DNA of 39,882 nucleotides from Prevotellaceae bacterium (GCA_031270065.1 JAISYF010000173.1:1-39882); one strand, 5' to 3'; shown: positions 19,065 to 27,683, counted from the stretch's first letter. Notes: generated by a model not told the origin, from the letters alone. Numbers and translations: made by a program.

Positions 19065-19595
19065 ATGCGTATAATCAGCGGAAAATTTAAAGGGTTGAGG
19101 TTTGAGCCGCCGAAGGACATTACGGCGCGCCCGACAACCGATTTTGCAAAGGAAAGTTTGTTTAATGTGCTGGGTAATTACATTGATTTTGAGGATGTTA
19201 CGGTATTGGATTTGTTCGCAGGAACGGGCAGCATCAGTTACGAATTTATTTCTCGCGGGGCAAAATCCGTTACCGCTATCGAAATGAGCAACACGCAGAT
19301 TAATTTTATAAAAAAAACGATTAATAATCTGAAAATCAACAATTTACGTGTCTACAAAAGTGAGGTTTTTAGATATTTGGAAAAATGTGGCGAAAGTTAT
19401 GATTTGATTTTTGCCGACCCGCCCTATCAAATGCTCGATATTGATAAAATTCCTGCTCTAATTTTTAATAATAACTTGTTGAAAATCAGTGGAATATTTG
19501 TGCTTGAACATGGAAAAAACCTTGATTTTTCCGAACATAAAAATTTTCTCGAACAGAGAAACTACGGCAATGTGCATTTTTCGTTTTTCAGATAA
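19065..19595 (+). CDS. rsmD: 16S rRNA (guanine966-N2)-methyltransferase RsmD
   Basis: 176 aa; MRIISGKFKGLRFEPPKDITARPTTDFAKESLFNVL, VLDLFAGTGSISYEFISRGA, LIFADPPYQ. Confidence 0.9.
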   Translation: MRIISGKFKGLRFEPPKDITARPTTDFAKESLFNVLGNYIDFEDVTVLDLFAGTGSISYEFISRGAKSVTAIEMSNTQINFIKKTINNLKINNLRVYKSEVFRYLEKCGESYDLIFADPPYQMLDIDKIPALIFNNNLLKISGIFVLEHGKNLDFSEHKNFLEQRNYGNVHFSFFR

Positions 19596-19610
19596 AAAAA
19601 TATGGATACC

Positions 19611-19660
19611 TGTCAAGTTTCACAACGTTGCTGCTATCAACAACGTTGTGAAACTTGACA
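19611..19660. terminator. 20-bp perfect palindrome downstream of rsmD (terminator or dispersed repeat)
   Basis: TGTCAAGTTTCACAACGTTG-CTGCTATCAA-CAACGTTGTGAAACTTGACA. Confidence 0.6.
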
Positions 19661-19728
19661 CTATTCATAAAATATTTTTCTATTTCATTTGTCTACATTA
19701 GCAGAATATCATTAAAAAAAATAAAAAA

Positions 19729-20019
19729 ATGAATATCTTTTACATCAGCATTGGAATTGTAATATTGATATGGTTTATTGGTAATTTGTTTCGCAGGCAA
19801 AAGAACAAAAATAAAGTCATTTGCGTGATTGAGAGTAATTGTACGGGCTGTCGGCGTTGCGTCAAAAGATGCAATCGCAAAGTATTGGAAACAGTGAAAA
19901 ACGAAACGGAAACTCTTGCCATAGTGAAATACCCCGACAAATGTACCGCTTGCGGCGATTGTTTGAGCAAATGCAAATTCAATGCGCTAAAATTAGTTGA
20001 ACGGGCAAAATCATCATAA
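19729..20019 (+). CDS. Membrane-anchored 2x[4Fe-4S] ferredoxin-like protein
   Basis: N-terminal TM; CTGCRRCVKRC and CTACGDCLSKC clusters. Confidence 0.85.
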   Translation: MNIFYISIGIVILIWFIGNLFRRQKNKNKVICVIESNCTGCRRCVKRCNRKVLETVKNETETLAIVKYPDKCTACGDCLSKCKFNALKLVERAKSS

Positions 20020-20171
20020 TCAACCCAAATTATTCAACCCCGAATTCTATGATTTTCAGACGCTATGCTTAAATACTGTAACCTCGACACAGTTTTTTTA
20101 ATTTCCAACGTATTGTCATATCAAAAACTTTTTGTAACTTTGCCGTCTAAAATTGATAAAAAGCAATAAAA

Positions 20172-20663
20172 ATGCTCAAATACCACTCTCACGACATTGT
20201 TTTTCAAGAAATTCCCAACGAAACCACACTTGCAATAAACATTACAAATTGCCCTAATCGTTGCGCAGGCTGCCACAGTCAGCATTTGCAGCAGGACACA
20301 GGCGAGGAATTGACTGAAAATGTATTGTCGGCTTTGCTTGAAAAATACGGCAATGCTGTTACCTGCGTCTGTTTTATGGGCGGCGACAATGAGCCGAAAG
20401 AGGTGTTGCGTTTGGCAGGGTTTGTTAAAAATATTCCATTTTACAAAAAAATGGAATGTTTAAAAATCAAAACCGCGTGGTATTCTGGCAAACCTGCCGT
20501 TTTCAGCGGTGCAGAACAAATTTTTGATTATATCAAAATCGGCGCGTATGTGGAAAAATCAGGCGGATTGAATTCGGTAACGACAAATCAAAGATTATAC
20601 AAAATTGAAAATGAAAATTTGATTGATATTACCGAAAAAATGAGAAAAAAAGATTTTTTTTAA
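20172..20663 (+). CDS. nrdG: Anaerobic ribonucleoside-triphosphate reductase activating protein-like (radical SAM)
   Basis: 163 aa; NITNCPNRCAGCHSQHLQQDTG (radical SAM cysteines), CVCFMGGDNEP. Confidence 0.75.
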   Translation: MLKYHSHDIVFQEIPNETTLAINITNCPNRCAGCHSQHLQQDTGEELTENVLSALLEKYGNAVTCVCFMGGDNEPKEVLRLAGFVKNIPFYKKMECLKIKTAWYSGKPAVFSGAEQIFDYIKIGAYVEKSGGLNSVTTNQRLYKIENENLIDITEKMRKKDFF

Positions 20664-20690
20664 AACTGTTAAACAAAAAAATATTCAAAA

Positions 20691-21665
20691 ATGAAACCGT
20701 TATTTTTAATTTTTTCAACAATCTTTCCATTGTCATTGTTTGCGCAATTTGACGGAATTGTCGGCAGCGTGGGTTGTAAAGCAATTCACGTTGATGATGC
20801 GCGGTTTGTGGAATGGGCATCGGACTGCGAAATTATGCGCGGTTATCAAGATATTGCGCGGAAGCAACTCGGTTTCGTCTTTTTTGGCGATGCGGAATCT
20901 GCCATTGGCAAAGCCAGCAAAACCACCACTGAGGCGGTGAGTTTGGGAGATGGCGGCACTGCCGTTCTCACCTTTCAAACGCCGATTGTCAACGGTGAGG
21001 GCGCAGATTTTGCAGTGTTTGAAAACTCGTTTAGCGACGCCTTTCTCGAACTCGCCTTTGTGGAAATCTCCTCTGACGGTGAGCATTATTTTCGTTTCCC
21101 TGCAACGTCTAACACGCAAACAGAAACGCAGGTCACAAGTTCAGGCTTGATTGACGCAACGAAAATCAACAATCTTGCAGGAAAATACCGTATAGGCTGG
21201 GGTACGCCGTTCGATTTGGAGGAATTGCCCGAAAACGAAAATTTAGACAAAAACGATGTTACGCACGTCAAAATTATTGACGTTGTTGGCACAATCAACC
21301 CCGAATTTGCCTCGCACGATTCCGAAAACAACATAATTAACGACCCTTACCCGACTGCGTTTGCCGGGTATGGCTCTGGCGGGTTCGACCTCACAGGCAT
21401 CGGTGTTATTCACAATCAAAATAATCTTGCTGTAAAAGAAATTGAGCAGCCGAGAATTTTTATTTATAACAACGGCGTAGAACTAAAAATTGAAAATGCA
21501 AAATTGAATATTGAAAATGTAGAAATTTTCGATATTTCAGGCAAAAAACTAAATAATTTTCAATTTTCAATTTTTAATTTTCAATTAAAAATTGATATTT
21601 CCGCATTGCCCAAAGGCGTTTATTTAATAAAAACAGGTAATTTTGCCGAAAAATTTGTAAAATAA
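20691..21665 (+). CDS. Secreted cell-surface protein with T9SS type A sorting domain
   Basis: Signal peptide MKPLFLIFSTIFPLSLFAQ; C-terminal VEIFDISGKKLNN...IDISALPKGVYLIKTGNFAEKFVK. Confidence 0.8.
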   Translation: MKPLFLIFSTIFPLSLFAQFDGIVGSVGCKAIHVDDARFVEWASDCEIMRGYQDIARKQLGFVFFGDAESAIGKASKTTTEAVSLGDGGTAVLTFQTPIVNGEGADFAVFENSFSDAFLELAFVEISSDGEHYFRFPATSNTQTETQVTSSGLIDATKINNLAGKYRIGWGTPFDLEELPENENLDKNDVTHVKIIDVVGTINPEFASHDSENNIINDPYPTAFAGYGSGGFDLTGIGVIHNQNNLAVKEIEQPRIFIYNNGVELKIENAKLNIENVEIFDISGKKLNNFQFSIFNFQLKIDISALPKGVYLIKTGNFAEKFVK

Positions 21666-21694
21666 AACCATAACATAATGATTAATTACAACCA

Positions 21695-21896
21695 CAAACC
21701 TTATACGAATTGAGAATTGAGAATTGAGAATTGAGAATTGAGAATTGAGAATTGAGAATGAAAAACTAAAATCATTAAAAGTAGAAAGATTGAGAATTTT
21801 TTTTAATTTTAATACCGATAGTTATCTGTAAAATTATGAATTTTTCATTTTCAACTTTTATTCGTGTGGTTAGTGGTTAAAAATAAATTTAAACAG
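21695..21896 (+). repeat. Dispersed ~200-bp leader repeat, copy 2, with 7x AATTGAG VNTR
   Basis: CAAACCTTATACG-(AATTGAG)7-AATGAAAAACTAAAATCATTAAAAG...; directly upstream of ATG 21897. Confidence 0.9.
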
Positions 21897-23000
21897 ATGA
21901 AAATACAAGTTAATCTTTTGACTGTCAGTGCATTGCTGATTACGTTAATTTTTTCCTCGTGCAAGTCTCCTGTGCAGCCAAAAGAGGAAAATTTAGTAGG
22001 AGAAAAAGGCTTTTTCCTGCTTAGCGAGGGTGCTTGGGGCGCAAACAACGCCTCGCTTGACTTCTATAACTGCGAAACAGGTGAATATTTGCAAAATATT
22101 TTTTCGCGTATCAATCCAAATATTGTCGGCGGATTGGGTGATGTTGGCAATGATTTGCAGATTTACGGCTCGCGTCTTTATGCCGTTATCAACTACTCGA
22201 ACTATGTTGAGGTAATGGACTTAAAAGGGCGTCATATCGGCGAGATTGAGGTAAAAAATTGCCGAAAAATCGCCTTCTGCAACGGCAAAGCCTACATAAC
22301 TTCCTACGGAGATGCGATTTACGGCGATGGCGAACACAATGGTTTTGTGGCGGAAATTGATACTGCTGATTTAAAAATTAAACGCACCATTGAAGTGGGT
22401 TACCAGCCCGATGGATTAGCGGTTTTTGGCGGAAAAATCTACGTTGCCAACTCTGGCGGTTACTGCCAAACATACGCAAATACGCTTTCAATTATTGATA
22501 TTGAAAATTTTACGGAACGAAAAATCGTTTCCGCGCTCAACTGCCAGATAGTTGAGCAAGACAACAACGGCAACCTTTTTATGATTTCCAACGGAAATTA
22601 CGCTGATGTAAATGCTGCGATTTACAAGGTTAATATGCAAACCGAAAGCATCGAAAAAATTGATATTTTCGCCTCGAATTTCTGCATTTCTGACGGCAAT
22701 TTGTATATTTTAAGCAATAATACAAATTGGGAAACTGGCGAAACCGTTGCAAAAAAATACGTTGTTTATAATATTGACAGCAAGCGCATTACTTCCGAAA
22801 ACTTTATCACAGACGGCACAGAGCACGAAATTCAGTTGTCGTATGGCATTGCCGTTAATCCTGTTACGAAAGAGATTTTGATAACCGACCAAAAAAGAGG
22901 CACCTCTGTCGGCGAAGTTTTCTGTTTTTCGCCTGACGGCGTTCAACTTTGGAAACAAACCACAGGTATTTTTCCAAAATACGCAGCGTTTTTGAAATAA
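21897..23000 (+). CDS. YncE-like beta-propeller lipoprotein
   Basis: Start refined to MKIQVNLLTVSALLITLIFSSCKSP (lipobox); repeats such as GYQPDGLAVFGGKIYVANSGG. Confidence 0.75.
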   Translation: MKIQVNLLTVSALLITLIFSSCKSPVQPKEENLVGEKGFFLLSEGAWGANNASLDFYNCETGEYLQNIFSRINPNIVGGLGDVGNDLQIYGSRLYAVINYSNYVEVMDLKGRHIGEIEVKNCRKIAFCNGKAYITSYGDAIYGDGEHNGFVAEIDTADLKIKRTIEVGYQPDGLAVFGGKIYVANSGGYCQTYANTLSIIDIENFTERKIVSALNCQIVEQDNNGNLFMISNGNYADVNAAIYKVNMQTESIEKIDIFASNFCISDGNLYILSNNTNWETGETVAKKYVVYNIDSKRITSENFITDGTEHEIQLSYGIAVNPVTKEILITDQKRGTSVGEVFCFSPDGVQLWKQTTGIFPKYAAFLK

Positions 23001-23044
23001 AAAAATGCAGGGGCAGGTTTAAAACTTGCCCCTGCATTTTTTTT
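23001..23044 (+). terminator. Intrinsic terminator
   Basis: AAAAATGCAGGGGCAGGTTTTAAAACTTGCCCCTGCATTTTTTTT; a second hairpin TTTGTGGAA/TTCCACAAA follows. Confidence 0.9.
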
Positions 23045-23075
23045 GTGGAACTGACGGGAAATTCCACAAAAAATT

Positions 23076-23321
23076 TTATTGATTTTTTACCTGTTGCGAC
23101 TGTTGCAGTTTATTTCTTAAAAATTCATTTTCTGATACACCTGTAACAAGGTGGTACAAGTCAATAGTAGGGTAGAGTTCCAGCATACGCTGTAATATTT
23201 CCCCCGATACATTATTTCTCTTTTTGTCAAAAAAAGAGGTTGAAACATTTAGCAATTTTGATAATTTGTATTTGCTAACGCCCTGATTTTGTGCGTATTC
23301 TCTTATTCTTTCCGAAATCAT
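23076..23321 (-). CDS. HTH-type regulator (phage)
   Basis: 81 aa; IREYAQNQGVSKYKLSKLLNVSTSFFDKKRNNVSGEILQRMLELYPTID. Confidence 0.7.
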   Translation of the reverse strand: MISERIREYAQNQGVSKYKLSKLLNVSTSFFDKKRNNVSGEILQRMLELYPTIDLYHLVTGVSENEFLRNKLQQSQQVKNQ

Positions 23322-23384
23322 TTTATTTCTATTTTTTCCGTAATAGTACGTTTTATTGTTGTGCTTTTTTTGCGCGGTTTGTTT

Positions 23385-23507
23385 TTACTCTGCGATTCTT
23401 TTGTTTGATTCTTTATTATAAAAAATCACAAAGAAAATAATAAGCAAAAGCGCACTAACGGAAATACCGAGTACCGATGCAATATCTGTAAATAATTGTT
23501 CTATCAT
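23385..23507 (-). CDS. 40-aa single-TM protein coupled to repressor
   Basis: MIEQLFTDIASVLGISVSALLLIIFFVIFYNKESNKRIAE, not in ORF track; ATGA overlap with the repressor stop. Confidence 0.6.
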   Translation of the reverse strand: MIEQLFTDIASVLGISVSALLLIIFFVIFYNKESNKRIAE

Positions 23508-23800
23508 TTTTTTTCTAAAATTTTGATGTATTTGTTTAAAGTTATTATTATTTCTTCTTTGTCAGCACACGCTTTGCAAATTTCCGATTTTGGCACATAT
23601 CTTTCAGGGTAAGTAATAATATCAATCACAGACACACCTAATTTATCTGCAATTTGTGATAATCTTTTAAAGGGAATATCGTTTGAACGATTAATATATT
23701 GAGAATAAGTATTCTGTTTTACTCCCAATAATTCCGCTAAAACGTCTTGATTCATACGCTTTTCTTTGCGGATTGCCTCAATATTTGCTAATATATTCAT
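23504..23800 (-). CDS. XRE-family repressor-like protein
   Basis: 98 aa; IEAIRKEKRMNQDVLAELLGVKQNTYSQYINRSNDIPFKRLSQIADKLGVSVIDII. Confidence 0.85.
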   Translation of the reverse strand: MNILANIEAIRKEKRMNQDVLAELLGVKQNTYSQYINRSNDIPFKRLSQIADKLGVSVIDIITYPERYVPKSEICKACADKEEIIITLNKYIKILEKK

Positions 23801-23957
23801 AATTTTTCAAAGTTAAATAATTGATTTTTAATTAGTTGTGATTTTTTTAAAAAAAATATCTGAAAATATTTTTTTTTATCGTAAATTTGTGATACTTTTG
23901 CAGTCTATTATTTAGACAAAAAAAAACAGTGTATAATAAATAATTTTAAAAAGAATT

Positions 23958-24173
23958 ATGAAACTAACTGACCAATGTATTGTTAGGATACGAAGAAATA
24001 GGAAGTTGCGCATCAAATTGATGTCTGATATACCTTTGTCGCGGTCTGGGTTGTATTTGCTTTTGAAGCAAAACAAAGAAAACAACAAATTGACGACTTT
24101 TTCCTCTTTGCAAATTATTTCTGCAATGGAAAAAATACAACTTGCGGATTTGATAGAAAAAAAATTATTTTAA
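23958..24173 (+). CDS. Small Cro-like/HTH protein divergent from repressor
   Basis: 71 aa; VRIRRNRKLRIKLMSDIPLSRSGLYLLLKQN; divergent arrangement with XRE gene. Confidence 0.5.
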   Translation: MKLTDQCIVRIRRNRKLRIKLMSDIPLSRSGLYLLLKQNKENNKLTTFSSLQIISAMEKIQLADLIEKKLF

Positions 24174-24232
24174 AAACGTAGGCGCGGTTACCTGTAAAAT
24201 TTACAAAATTAAATTCAAAAAGTTATGATTTT

Positions 24233-25564
24233 ATGTTATTTGTTGATAATATAGATTGGTTGCAAATTGCTTTTGAGAGTTCGGCGCATGCCGGGATAGA
24301 AAATCGGTTGTTTATGACACGCAATTTAGAATGTTCTACACCGATGTTTAATCGCGTGGAAGAGGTAATTTTTGACAATTCGTTATTATTTACCCCCGAA
24401 GAACATAAGCGATGGGATTGTGTAAGGTCCTCCGAGAACGGAGTAATTGGCGTATTATGCAGCGAATTACGCACTGACAAACTATTTCTGCCGAAAGATT
24501 ATTGCACTTTTAAATTTAAAAATCGTGCCTTATATGTTGTTTGTTCAGATAATGAAATGTTGATTATTAAAATTTTACGACAATTAGAAAACGATTTTTG
24601 TTTCAAAAAACACCATATAGTTAGATTGGACTTGTGCCGAGATTTTGAGAAATTTAAATATGGACTTTTGCCTGAAACATTTATACGCAATTTTTTTAAT
24701 GATAAAATTTATTTGGAGGGCAAAAAAGGACGTATTCCCAAAAGATTTAACGGCACAAAAATATATTACGAAGGCGCGGAATTGCAAGAACAGGTAACGC
24801 AAATTAACCAAAATGTAAAATCAAAGAAGTTTCAATATGAATTTGAAATAATTAGTAATGAAATTGACGGCAAAAATAGAATAAACACTTTGACTATTGG
24901 TAGTAAAAGTAGTTTAATTCAAAGGCAGTTATACAATAAGACAATAGAACAACAACGCGAGGAAAAGCCTTATTTAACTGAAATTCACGACAAAATAAAT
25001 TCGGACAGAAACAAGCGCGAAATTTGGCGTTTAGAGTTCAGATTAAAGGGCGCAATGCTAACTGTGGTAGATAATGAAATAAAAGCAAATAACAAAGAAA
25101 TATCAAACGAAATGCCCTTACAGATAGAAGATATTTGCAACGGTGCGCGAATCACTGCAATGATTGAATTTTTGATTGAAAATAAATTTACTTTTCGAGA
25201 GGCAGCAAATACACAGAACAAGGCGCGCGATTGGAAACGAATAGAACTCTTTGATGGACAAAGTTTAGACGGCAAAATAAAATTGAAAAGAATAGAAATT
25301 AAGAGTACGAGCAACCGCGCAAACAAAATATACATACGTGCGGAATACACTAATGACCAATCTTTGAGAAGTTACAAAGAATTTGAGAATATTATTAAAA
25401 GTAATTACGGTTATGAAATGTTAGAAATGTACAATAACTTCACAGAACTCAAACGCAAAATGTATGCGAATGAGTTTAATTTGACAAAATTTATAGAGGA
25501 AAAAGTAAAACCCTCTTTGGAGACTTATGTGCGAAATGAAGCATATAAGCGCAAAGGCGGTTAA
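24233..25564 (+). CDS. Rolling-circle replication initiator (Rep_trans/phage-plasmid replication protein-like)
   Basis: 443 aa; HIVRLDLCRDFEKF, NTLTIGSKSSLIQRQLYNKTIEQ, REIWRLEFRLKG: motif order of the Rep_trans replication initiator family. Confidence 0.75.
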   Translation: MLFVDNIDWLQIAFESSAHAGIENRLFMTRNLECSTPMFNRVEEVIFDNSLLFTPEEHKRWDCVRSSENGVIGVLCSELRTDKLFLPKDYCTFKFKNRALYVVCSDNEMLIIKILRQLENDFCFKKHHIVRLDLCRDFEKFKYGLLPETFIRNFFNDKIYLEGKKGRIPKRFNGTKIYYEGAELQEQVTQINQNVKSKKFQYEFEIISNEIDGKNRINTLTIGSKSSLIQRQLYNKTIEQQREEKPYLTEIHDKINSDRNKREIWRLEFRLKGAMLTVVDNEIKANNKEISNEMPLQIEDICNGARITAMIEFLIENKFTFREAANTQNKARDWKRIELFDGQSLDGKIKLKRIEIKSTSNRANKIYIRAEYTNDQSLRSYKEFENIIKSNYGYEMLEMYNNFTELKRKMYANEFNLTKFIEEKVKPSLETYVRNEAYKRKGG

Positions 25565-25598
25565 TAAATAATTAATAACTAAATAATTTTATTATTTT

Positions 25599-25922
25599 AT
25601 GCAGAATTTATCTTTAAATTTATGTGTTTCGGATATTCCGAAGCAGTTTGTCCGCAAGGGCAAAAATGGCAAATTCTATGTAAATTTGCTTGTAGTGCAA
25701 CGTAAAGAAATTGACCATTTCGGAAATACTCACACGGTTAAAATATCAAAGACCGCAGAGGAATTGCAGCTTGATACTGCAAATGTTTATGTAGGTAGTG
25801 GTAAAGTTTTTGAAATAAAAGAGACCACAGCCGACAAAGTTAGTCCGGAAGAATTACCGGAATTTATGCGCGATGCAGTTTCATCAGACGCACCCGAACC
25901 AATAAAGGAAGTTCCTTTTTAA
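25599..25922 (+). CDS. SSB-like protein with acidic PF tail
   Basis: 107 aa right after Rep; beta-rich N-terminus and C-terminus SSDAPEPIKEVPF resembling the SSB C-terminal tip. Confidence 0.55.
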   Translation: MQNLSLNLCVSDIPKQFVRKGKNGKFYVNLLVVQRKEIDHFGNTHTVKISKTAEELQLDTANVYVGSGKVFEIKETTADKVSPEELPEFMRDAVSSDAPEPIKEVPF

Positions 25923-25939
25923 GAAAAAACGCACTTAAA

Positions 25940-26321
25940 ATGAAAAAATTTGATATTACAAAATTTTATCCTTGTGTTGAATACTATAAGGCATCTTTTG
26001 GAAGACAAAAGAAGCATAGATGCCATTGACGCCGCTATGCGATACGCCAACGGCGATATGACAAGAGTTGAGTTAGATAAGTATGTTGCTGCTGCTTATA
26101 CTGCGTATGTTGCTTCTGATGCTGCTTATGCTGTTTCTGTTTTTGATGCTGATGATATTTATCTTGATGTTGCTCGTGCTGCTACTGTTTCTGCTGCTGT
26201 TTCTGCTGCTGTTTCTGCTGCTGCTGATGCTTATAATATTGCTTATAATTCCAACTGCAAAGCAACTGCCAACATTTGCAGGGAGATTTTAACCACAACA
26301 GTTCTTGAAATAATAAATTAA
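25940..26321 (+). pseudogene. Ala-rich small protein, apparently +1 frameshifted (MKKFDITKFYPCVEYYKASF | EDKRSIDAIDAAMRY...)
   Basis: Frame from ATG 25940 stops after KASFGRQKKHRCH; the open frame to 26321 begins only at a TTG (25950). Joining at TCT-TTT-(G)-GAA-GAC restores one continuous protein. Confidence 0.6.
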
Positions 26322-26400
26322 CAACAGCGGGGTCAAAATTGAAATTGTGAATTACTTTCAAAATTTATGTTACTTGTCTTTTTAACGGACAGGGCGCGGG

Positions 26401-26437
26401 TGTAACTTGTTGGAAATTAACAAGTTACATTTTTTTT
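26401..26437 (+). terminator. Intrinsic terminator of early operon
   Basis: TGTAACTTGTT-GGAAATT-AACAAGTTACA-TTTTTTTT. Confidence 0.9.
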
Positions 26438-26457
26438 AAAAAAAACATTCAAAAATA

Positions 26458-26487
26458 TTTGTATATTAAATTTTTTTTGTATCTTTG
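26458..26487 (+). promoter_or_regulatory. Promoter of candidate ncRNA
   Basis: TTTG (26458-26461), N18, TATCTTTG (26480-26487). Confidence 0.7.
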
Positions 26488-26491
26488 CGCC

Positions 26492-26618
26492 GTTATTTGA
26501 AACGGAAACGGGCAACGCAGGGGTGCGACCCGTCAGGGATAAAATAACCAACAGAGGCAGAATTTAACTTTGTGAATATGCACAACGCGGTATAGAACGC
26601 TTGTGCACTATTTTTTTT
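26492..26618 (+). ncRNA. Stand-alone structured phage ncRNA
   Basis: Begins at predicted TSS: P1 GTTATTT(26492-26498)/AAATAAC(26542-26548), P2 ACGGG/CCCGT (26508-26512/26529-26533), P3 CGCA-GGGG-TGCG (26516-26527); ends with terminator hairpin TGCACAA.../...TTGTGCA (26579-26607) and T8. Confidence 0.75.
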
Positions 26619-26764
26619 GTCAATATAAGTTCCATTTCCAAAAACAGACAAATGCGCTTAAAACGGCTCTAAAAGCCTCATTCACCTGCCTGTTTGCAAA
26701 TGCCTCAAAAACCCCTCAAACAAACTATAAAAATGATTAAAAAACAATCAAAGTAAAATAGACA

Positions 26765-26790
26765 GCGTAAAGTAACACGCTGTTTTTCAA
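26765..26790 (+). terminator. Hairpin with T tract
   Basis: ACAGCGT-AAAGTAAC-ACGCTGT-TTTT in ...GACAGCGTAAAGTAACACGCTGTTTTTC. Confidence 0.55.
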
Positions 26791-27000
26791 TACATATAAG
26801 TTGTGAAAATAACGCTGTTATATAATACATAAAAAAGTTAGTTAAATATTTAATTTACAGTACTTTATGTTGCAAAAAATCTGTTTTAAAAAAAACAGAT
26901 AAATCTACAAAAGATTTTGTTAGATTTTGACACTTGTTTTGTTTATTTTTTTTACTTACTTTTGCAAAAATTAATTACTAACTAAATAATTTGTTTCGTA

Positions 27001-27383
27001 TGAAAAAATTAATCTTATTATTATTCCTTGCGCCCATTTTATTTACAGGCTGCGGTAACGAAGAACCAGTACCAAAGAGAACACAACCTTTAAAAGTTTC
27101 TTTTTCTTACACAATTCAAAATTATGATGTAGAATTAAAATCTACATCAACGGGCAATGCTCCTTTAAAATATCAATGGTTTGTTACGTTGGAACACAAT
27201 AGAATTGCACCTTTTGGCAGTCCGATTGATATTATTATTGACGATACGCCAAACAACTGGACAAACAACAAAAATGTATCATTCACTTTGACAGGCGGTG
27301 GAAAATTAGAAATGACTTTATTTGTAATGGACGGCGTTACTGGTTATATTGATTCTTATAGTAAGTCAATAACCATAGAGTAA
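27001..27383 (+). CDS. Lipoprotein (Ig/PKD-like), candidate lysogenic-conversion gene
   Basis: MKKLILLLFLAPILFTGCGNEEPV lipobox; upstream TACTTTTGC promoter-like element; downstream hairpin GCGTGA-TTTTT-TCACGC + T tract. Confidence 0.75.
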
Positions 27384-27491
27384 AGTGCAATGTATTTGCA
27401 CCGTTATTGCAGCGTGATTGCAGCGTGATTTTTTCACGCTGTTTTTTTTATTGCAAATATATTTGTATCTTTGCCGAAATTTTATTTAACA

Positions 27492-27683
27492 ATGAAAATA
27501 GAAATAAAATCAAAAATTAGAATTAAAGATGTACAGTTGTTCGTTCCTAATTTGCACACTACAAGTGCTTGGGATTTGATAAATACGGCAAGAAGGGAAC
27601 TTAATATTGTAAAACCACAATTTCTTACTATTGAAAGATTTTGTGAATTTTACAATATTAAAATTTCGGATTTTTCAAAATAA
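27492..27683 (+). CDS. 63-aa hypothetical protein
   Basis: MKIEIKSKIRIKDVQLFVPNL...; preceded by TTTG...TATCTTTGC promoter near 27450-27475. Confidence 0.5.
   Translation: MKIEIKSKIRIKDVQLFVPNLHTTSAWDLINTARRELNIVKPQFLTIERFCEFYNIKISDFSK

Noticed and set aside
26083-26292. 69-aa Leu-rich ORF MLLLLILRMLLLMLLMLF...
   Set aside because: Out-of-frame reading of GCTGCTGTTTCT-type Ala/Val codon repeats in the 25940-26321 gene; composition artefact.
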